Shown piece by piece: positions 61,401 to 64,000 of a stretch of 64,000 bases of DNA. Under the pieces are notes generated by a model. That model did no database searches and was not told where the DNA came from. It saw nothing but the letters and a program-made list of their open reading frames with translations. The first letter of the stretch is position 1. Every line of letters begins with the position of its first letter. A program made the position numbers and the translations under genes. Source of the DNA: Rostratula benghalensis. Taxonomy: Eukaryota > Chordata > Aves > Charadriiformes > Rostratulidae. Location of the stretch: assembly GCA_013399305.1 (NCBI GenBank), contig VXAI01000380.1:558592-622591 (forward strand), read 5' to 3'.

Positions 61401-62833
61401 AAGTGGAATGTCTAGCAAAGTCTATGGGTTTTCCCTCCATATAACTCCCCCCAACTTCTTTTCACCCAAGAAAGGGCCCAGTGGAAAAGAAAGGGAAAAG
61501 AGAAGAGTCACAAAGCAACCGTCACATATTACCCTAGACCAGCCTCCACCCAGTGCTGTTTTGGGGGTGATATAAGCAGTCAGCAATAGCTTTCGGGGAC
61601 TGCAGACCAACTGGAGATAGCAGGGAGTGCTGTGCAATCCCTTTCCTGACTGCTTGAAAGCAAATAGAAATACAGGAGTTGATCAAGCAGGCTCTGTCAG
61701 GAACGGTCTCCTGCCTTGGTAGTCCTCAACCAGGGAGCTAATGTTATTTCCTTTATAGGAATGAATCTATTCATTCTTCTGTTGCAGCACTCTTTCTGCA
61801 GGGTATTGATCACAGGTGTTATACCATTTAGAATATACCCAACCAGCTCAGGCAAAAAAAAACCAAAGCCACCAAACCCCCTAATAAACAGAAAAGTAAA
61901 CAGCACTATTCTGCAGCAGAACTGAATCCAAGGAACGTCACATCAGGACAACTGCTATTCTCTGGCTACAGCCTGAAAGTCTGCAAAAACTGTGCATTAA
62001 AGCTAAACTTTCTCACAAGCCTGTCAAATAACACTGTATTAGGTAAACTACATTTAGAATTTACGTTCTTTGAAAACACCATCTTGAAAAATCCCATTTT
62101 AATCCTAAAATTCAAGATAAAATAAGAGGCTAAATGGAATAAAATACAAAAGTTACATTAAGATACCTAGTCAAATACCATTAAACATCTTTATATTTAG
62201 AGATAAGCAGCTAGTAGTAATGCTTTGGACAACACCACTTTGACCAATGTCAAGGAACGTGGTCATGGAACATGGTTTCTAGGGCCATAGCTGCCTCCAT
62301 CCCCTTCTTGAAAGCAATCCAAACATCATCAGAGCCACCATACAAATTTCACAGCATAATGCTGTGCTCTTCTAATGACTCTGTCTCTGTAAACTAAATT
62401 TTAAAAGGAAGAAACAATTAATGAGAAAATGTAGATACTCAAGTGTATATTCACCCAATCTCCTGAAAAAATCAAATCACCATAAAAGATCTACATCAAC
62501 TTCTCAGGTTTTATTCCCATTAGAGTGTGAAGAAAAAGGAGTTTCTGCTGAGTTTGGGAAACCTCAGCTTCCTTGCAAGTTCAGAGCATATTACATACAA
62601 ATATAATCTCTCAATTAATTAGCACACATGCACAAATATTTTGGGCAATTTTTTTTTAAACAGAAAATTATGTAGGGCAGTGTTACCTCAATATCTGGCC
62701 TATTTTCAGGATTCTCTTCTTGCATTTGTTCCAGTAGAGTATGCAGATCTTGCCCAAATTCTGATTCTGTCTCAGGTTCTACTATATACTCTATTGCTGC
62801 TTTCAGCGTTGCACCCAAAGAATAGATGTGTGC
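23814..62833 (-). CDS. KNDC1: KNDC1, very-KIND Ras guanine nucleotide exchange factor (5' end outside window)
   Basis: Twenty-eight coding exons were placed by eye: 62687-62833, 60832-60949, 59435-60456, 51264-51378, 47689-47760, 47525-47640, 45766-45924, 45336-45413, 44636-44729, 44297-44459, 43370-44202, 43118-43262, 41214-41305, 38786-39198, 33086-33179, 32875-32972, 32361-32572, 31271-31384, 30742-30889, 29756-29935, 28206-28421, 27794-27876, 25739-25889, 25201-25323, 25035-25094, 24329-24486, 23814-24045. Exons 47525 and 43118 have alternative acceptors in the wrong frame. Together they give 5436 nt, 1811 codons plus stop, with phases agreeing at every junction. Domain order: end of KIND1, linker, KIND2, long central region, coiled coil, RasGEF_N, RasGEF. 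The human protein is about 1749 aa in total, so the bird linker and central parts look longer. v-KIND is a neuronal Ras exchange factor that binds MAP2 through KIND2 and limits dendrite growth (established for mammals). The start codon and most of KIND1 lie past 64,000. Introns hold the repeats listed separately and no other gene. Confidence 0.93.
25348..25370. repeat. (TA)n microsatellite
   Basis: A TA dinucleotide run in a KNDC1 intron, about 25 bp upstream of the acceptor of exon 25201-25323, with further TA-rich sequence next to it. Confidence 0.8.
26655..27328 (+). mobile_element. CR1 LINE fragment, + orientation
   Basis: The + frames encode the CR1 ORF2 C-terminal block ([14 protein letters not shown], then [16 protein letters not shown]). 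The copy ends with a CR1-type GGATGATCTGAAAGGTCCC and a worn tail. It differs in sequence from the two younger subfamilies here. It lies in the KNDC1 intron between exons 27794-27876 and 25739-25889, opposite to the gene. Confidence 0.85.
27330..27425 (+). mobile_element. CR1 3'-end fragment, older
   Basis: Directly after the previous CR1 lies a second 3' end: CAACCTGCTCTAGCTGACC, then GAGAGGTCTTTTCCAGCCTC and TCTGTGATGG. It is a separate, more diverged copy, so the younger element probably inserted into or beside it. Confidence 0.65.
29450..29668 (-). mobile_element. CR1 LINE fragment, minus orientation
   Basis: The + strand shows GGTTGGAAAGGACCTCTGGA followed by the usual reversed CR1 3' region. 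It is truncated and lacks a clear tail. It lies about 90 bp downstream (in gene direction) of KNDC1 exon 29756-29935. Confidence 0.8.
29756..29935 (-). CDS. KNDC1: KNDC1 in-frame 180-nt exon with non-canonical GG donor
   Basis: It encodes 60 residues from [16 protein letters not shown] to [10 protein letters not shown], the region between RasGEF_N and RasGEF. It resembles the human linker, which has a similar LLGLLE and SLCKRFSED pattern (recalled). The acceptor is TTTACAG. The expected end AGAAAG is followed by GGATGT rather than GTATGT. The nearest GT, 5 nt later, would break the frame with the next exon. The exon is phase 0 on both sides, so skipping it would keep the frame. CR1 copies lie 22 bp upstream and about 90 bp downstream. 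Confidence 0.7.
29958..30485 (-). mobile_element. CR1 LINE fragment, minus orientation, young subfamily
   Basis: The + strand begins CAGAATCACAGAATCACAGA and closely follows the copy at 18.84 kb, ending by 5' truncation after GATGGGGTCTC. It inserted 22 bp from the splice acceptor of KNDC1 exon 29756-29935, leaving only a GTTAAC and a short pyrimidine-poor tract of native intron. Confidence 0.9.
30742..32572 (-). CDS. KNDC1: KNDC1 exons: RasGEF_N domain
   Basis: Exons 32361-32572, 31271-31384 and 30742-30889 encode visible residues about 1254-1411. They read [60 protein letters not shown] and LKEFISSK. This helical N-domain supports the catalytic RasGEF domain in exchange factors such as SOS. 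Phases are 0-2, 2-2 and 2-0. Confidence 0.92.
32875..33179 (-). CDS. KNDC1: KNDC1 exons: coiled-coil segment, with a GC-AG intron after
   Basis: Exons 33086-33179 and 32875-32972 encode charged helical sequence ([19 protein letters not shown], then [20 protein letters not shown]). This is the coiled coil ahead of RasGEF_N. Exon 32875-32972 ends GTGCAG followed by GCAAGT, the standard consensus for the minor GC-AG intron class. The frame continues correctly into exon 32361-32572, which supports that donor. Confidence 0.88.
33945..34624 (+). mobile_element. Solo LTR of an avian ERVL-type endogenous retrovirus
   Basis: The 680-bp unit starts TGTCCTAGTTT and ends AAACCACGACA, an imperfect terminal inverted repeat with TG...CA ends. 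It is flanked by near-matching 5-bp target duplications, GTGTT at 33940-33944 and GTATT at 34625-34629. Five bases and the internal words (AGGACAGGAGACCCGAACC, GTGTTCCATCCCATC) fit avian ERVL LTRs. No internal viral genes are present. It lies in the KNDC1 intron between exons 38786-39198 and 33086-33179. Confidence 0.8.
35683..36236 (-). mobile_element. CR1 LINE fragment, minus orientation
   Basis: The minus frame reads [20 protein letters not shown] and [19 protein letters not shown], the CR1 ORF2 C-terminus, with an intact reading of about 150 codons. It is the same subfamily as the + copy at 13.0 kb, in opposite orientation. It lies in the same KNDC1 intron as the solo LTR. Confidence 0.9.
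37510..37541. repeat. (ATTT)n microsatellite
   Basis: About seven ATTT tetranucleotide units in a KNDC1 intron. Confidence 0.8.
38786..45413 (-). CDS. KNDC1: KNDC1 exons: central region between KIND2 and the coiled coil
   Basis: Exons 45336-45413, 44636-44729, 44297-44459, 43370-44202, 43118-43262, 41214-41305 and 38786-39198 cover about 606 residues, mostly low in order and rich in Ser, Glu and Asn. A conserved island spans 43118-43420: [19 protein letters not shown], then [13 protein letters not shown] and [18 protein letters not shown]. The start of exon 43118-43262 is set by phase: acceptor ACAAG at 43263-43264 keeps the frame, while a nearer AG would bring a stop. The 833-nt exon 43370-44202 carries most of the disordered sequence. 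Confidence 0.88.
42777..42934. repeat. AT-rich direct and inverted repeat cluster
   Basis: A 22-bp word, starting TATTTGCTATGCTAATG, occurs at 42777-42798 and again at 42913-42934. The DNA between is filled with TA-rich sequence and inverted pieces (CTATGC/GCATAG). It lies in the KNDC1 intron between exons 43118-43262 and 41214-41305. Confidence 0.7.
45766..51378 (-). CDS. KNDC1: KNDC1 exons: second KIND domain
   Basis: Exons 51264-51378, 47689-47760, 47525-47640 and 45766-45924 encode 154 residues. They read [66 protein letters not shown] and [16 protein letters not shown]. This is a kinase C-lobe-like fold lacking catalytic residues; in mammals KIND2 binds MAP2 (known). For exon 47525-47640 the acceptor at CAGGGAG gives the correct phase, whereas the AG four bases earlier would shift the frame. 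Confidence 0.92.
47901..47995 (-). mobile_element. CR1 3'-end fragment, minus orientation
   Basis: The + strand reads TTACAGAATCACAGAATTG and GGTTGGAAAGGACCTCTGAG, then loses similarity. It is a short copy in a KNDC1 intron. Confidence 0.75.
50303..50646 (-). mobile_element. CR1 LINE fragment, minus orientation, young subfamily
   Basis: It starts TTCACAGAATCGCAGACTAT and follows the 18.84-kb copy almost base for base until truncation after AACATTCATGAGGTC. It lies in the KNDC1 intron between exons 51264-51378 and 47689-47760. Confidence 0.9.
52305..52325. repeat. Poly(A) run
   Basis: Twenty-one consecutive A bases on the + strand in a KNDC1 intron. No retroposed gene was recognised next to it. 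Confidence 0.8.
54455..54555 (+). mobile_element. CR1 3'-end fragment, + orientation
   Basis: GGTTGGACTGGATGATCTTG, then AGGTCCTTTCCAACCTTG and ATTCTGTGAT, the CR1 3' terminus. It is truncated at the 5' side in KNDC1 intronic DNA. Confidence 0.8.
59435..60456 (-). CDS. KNDC1: KNDC1 large linker exon between KIND1 and KIND2
   Basis: A 1022-nt exon encodes 341 residues (visible residues about 89-429), from [15 protein letters not shown] to GSEIKSNEQ. The acceptor is TGCATCTAG and the donor CAG followed by GTAGTA. The sequence is rich in Ser, Asn, Asp and Glu with no recognised domain and is probably disordered. Its long open frame and exact phase fit (enters in phase 1, leaves in phase 0) support it as coding. 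Confidence 0.85.
60832..62833 (-). CDS. KNDC1: KNDC1 exons: C-terminal part of first KIND domain
   Basis: Exon 62687-62833 reads [16 protein letters not shown], ending [12 protein letters not shown]. Exon 60832-60949 continues [14 protein letters not shown], then [16 protein letters not shown]. These are the last helices of KIND1. The N-terminal half of the domain and the start codon were searched for between 62,834 and 64,000 and not found, so they lie beyond the window. Confidence 0.9.
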
Positions 62834-63794
62834 CTGCATGAAGTTTAAAGAAAGGCATTAAATATGCTACCAATTCTCCATCTTTAGCCAAAAACCCTCT
62901 GAGATCACTGGAGATACAGCTTGCACTGTGTTCACTTTTAACTTACAAGCTAACAGCTTACTGGAAAGGTGGTTTAATTTAAAACAGAACAGGAGAAAGA
63001 AAATGGTTTTCACTACTGCTCTGGGAGATATGCTTGTTGAAAAAAAGGCAGCCAAAACCATAAAAAAACCCCCACTACCCTGTTGGGTCCAGCTAGCAGC
63101 TTTTTTTTTGTTCTTCCTCACCAGTAATCACTACTATAATCGTTCATCAGCTACAGTTACCTTTAAGACGCACCCCCCTGTATGTGTGCAAGTAATACTT
63201 CATCTACAGATTGTGAGGCTGAAGTGGCATTCCTCATAGAAAGGAAAAAAAAGTTTAACAAAAACCTTCTATAAAACAGCATTTTTAAGTGCTATCAAGC
63301 ATACAGAAAGCAAGCAGAAACCATACAGCAGAGTAACACTGGTCTCTGAAGACACTTATGAGATAATTTTAAGAAATTCTCCACATTTGCCACCTCTGCT
63401 TCTCTTAACACCCACAAGCCTGCAATGAGCTCCAAACAAATGGAGGTGAGCAACAACTTTCTTAAATCTAGTGCTAATGCATTAATTTGCCATGCAATAT
63501 GACGCCAGTTTTCTGTTTCTTTAGGGGAAAAAAAAAAATCTGCTTTAGTAGTAATGGTAATTTATCCATGACAGCTTCTATTTGATTTTTACATTCCATT
63601 GAGGAGCGGAATTCAGAAAAATTTATAACCAAGATTGTAGTGCAAGTCTGTGTAAAGACACAGTGGCCATAGCCCTACCCAAGTGAGACTCTACTGGCAA
63701 AAGGATGTAAAACCAAGCAGCCAGCCTGAGCAAATAACCCACTGACAAGGTGATGGAAAGACAGTATTTCATCTCACTTCCTGAAGTTACCACT

Positions 63795-63806
63795 CCCCCC
63801 CCCCCC
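63795..63806. repeat. Poly(C) run
   Basis: A C homopolymer of about 12 bases, 35 bp from the CR1 copy at the window edge. Confidence 0.7.
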
Positions 63807-63840
63807 ATATGAATATCAAATACTAAATACTATTTCAGTA

Positions 63841-64000
63841 ACAGAATCACAGACTATCATGGGTTGGAAGGGACCTTGAAAGCTCATCCAGTCCAATCCC
63901 CCTGCCAGAGCAGGAACACCCAGAGCAGGTCACACAGGAACGTGTCCAGGAGGGGTTTGAATGTCTCCAGAGAAGGAGACTCCACCACCTCTCTGGGCAG
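63841..64000 (-). mobile_element. CR1 LINE fragment, minus orientation, young subfamily, cut by window edge
   Basis: The + strand begins ACAGAATCACAGACTATCAT and matches the copies at 18.84, 29.96 and 50.30 kb closely up to the end of the window. Confidence 0.9.

Overview
The window is vertebrate nuclear DNA, almost certainly from a bird. Its interspersed repeats are dominated by CR1 LINE fragments with 3' ends of the (ATTCTGTG) type. One solo LTR matches the avian ERVL pattern. The protein-coding content is two multi-exon genes with small GT-AG introns, both on the minus strand. I see no prokaryotic genes, tRNA or rRNA genes, or CRISPR arrays.

Layout. Positions 1-5.9 kb lie on the 3' side of VENTX. 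They hold no gene I can support, but contain a GC-rich, low-repeat stretch (about 1.2-4.25 kb) and a palindromic homeodomain-site cluster near 2.0 kb that look regulatory. Positions 5928-6998 hold a complete three-exon VENTX homeobox gene (252 aa) with a TATA box about 55 bp upstream of its ATG. Positions 7.1-23.6 kb are intergenic: CR1 fragments, an older CR1/L3-like LINE, a candidate inverted-repeat transposon nested in a CR1, and a small orphan CpG island at 19.6 kb. From 23,814 to the right edge runs KNDC1 (very-KIND RasGEF). Its 28 recognisable coding exons encode 1811 residues of the C-terminal part, and its first exons lie beyond position 64,000. Summed exon lengths stay in frame from the first visible exon to the stop codon.

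The order KNDC1 then VENTX on one strand matches human 10q26.3, where UTF1 lies between them. No UTF1 is recognisable here. The two genes are not known to act together. VENTX is a BMP-responsive repressor of early patterning and pluripotency. KNDC1 is a neuronal Ras exchange factor that restrains dendrite growth through MAP2.

The main points for a second look are: a 180-bp KNDC1 exon squeezed between two CR1 insertions with a GG dinucleotide where the GT donor should be; a GC-AG intron in the same gene; a homeodomain 12-mer shared by the VENTX promoter and a palindrome 5 kb away; an orphan CpG island in the place where UTF1 would be; and a 24-bp duplication around a single N that looks like an assembly error. 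I found no wholly new biological system. All homology statements come from recognising families by eye, not from a database search.
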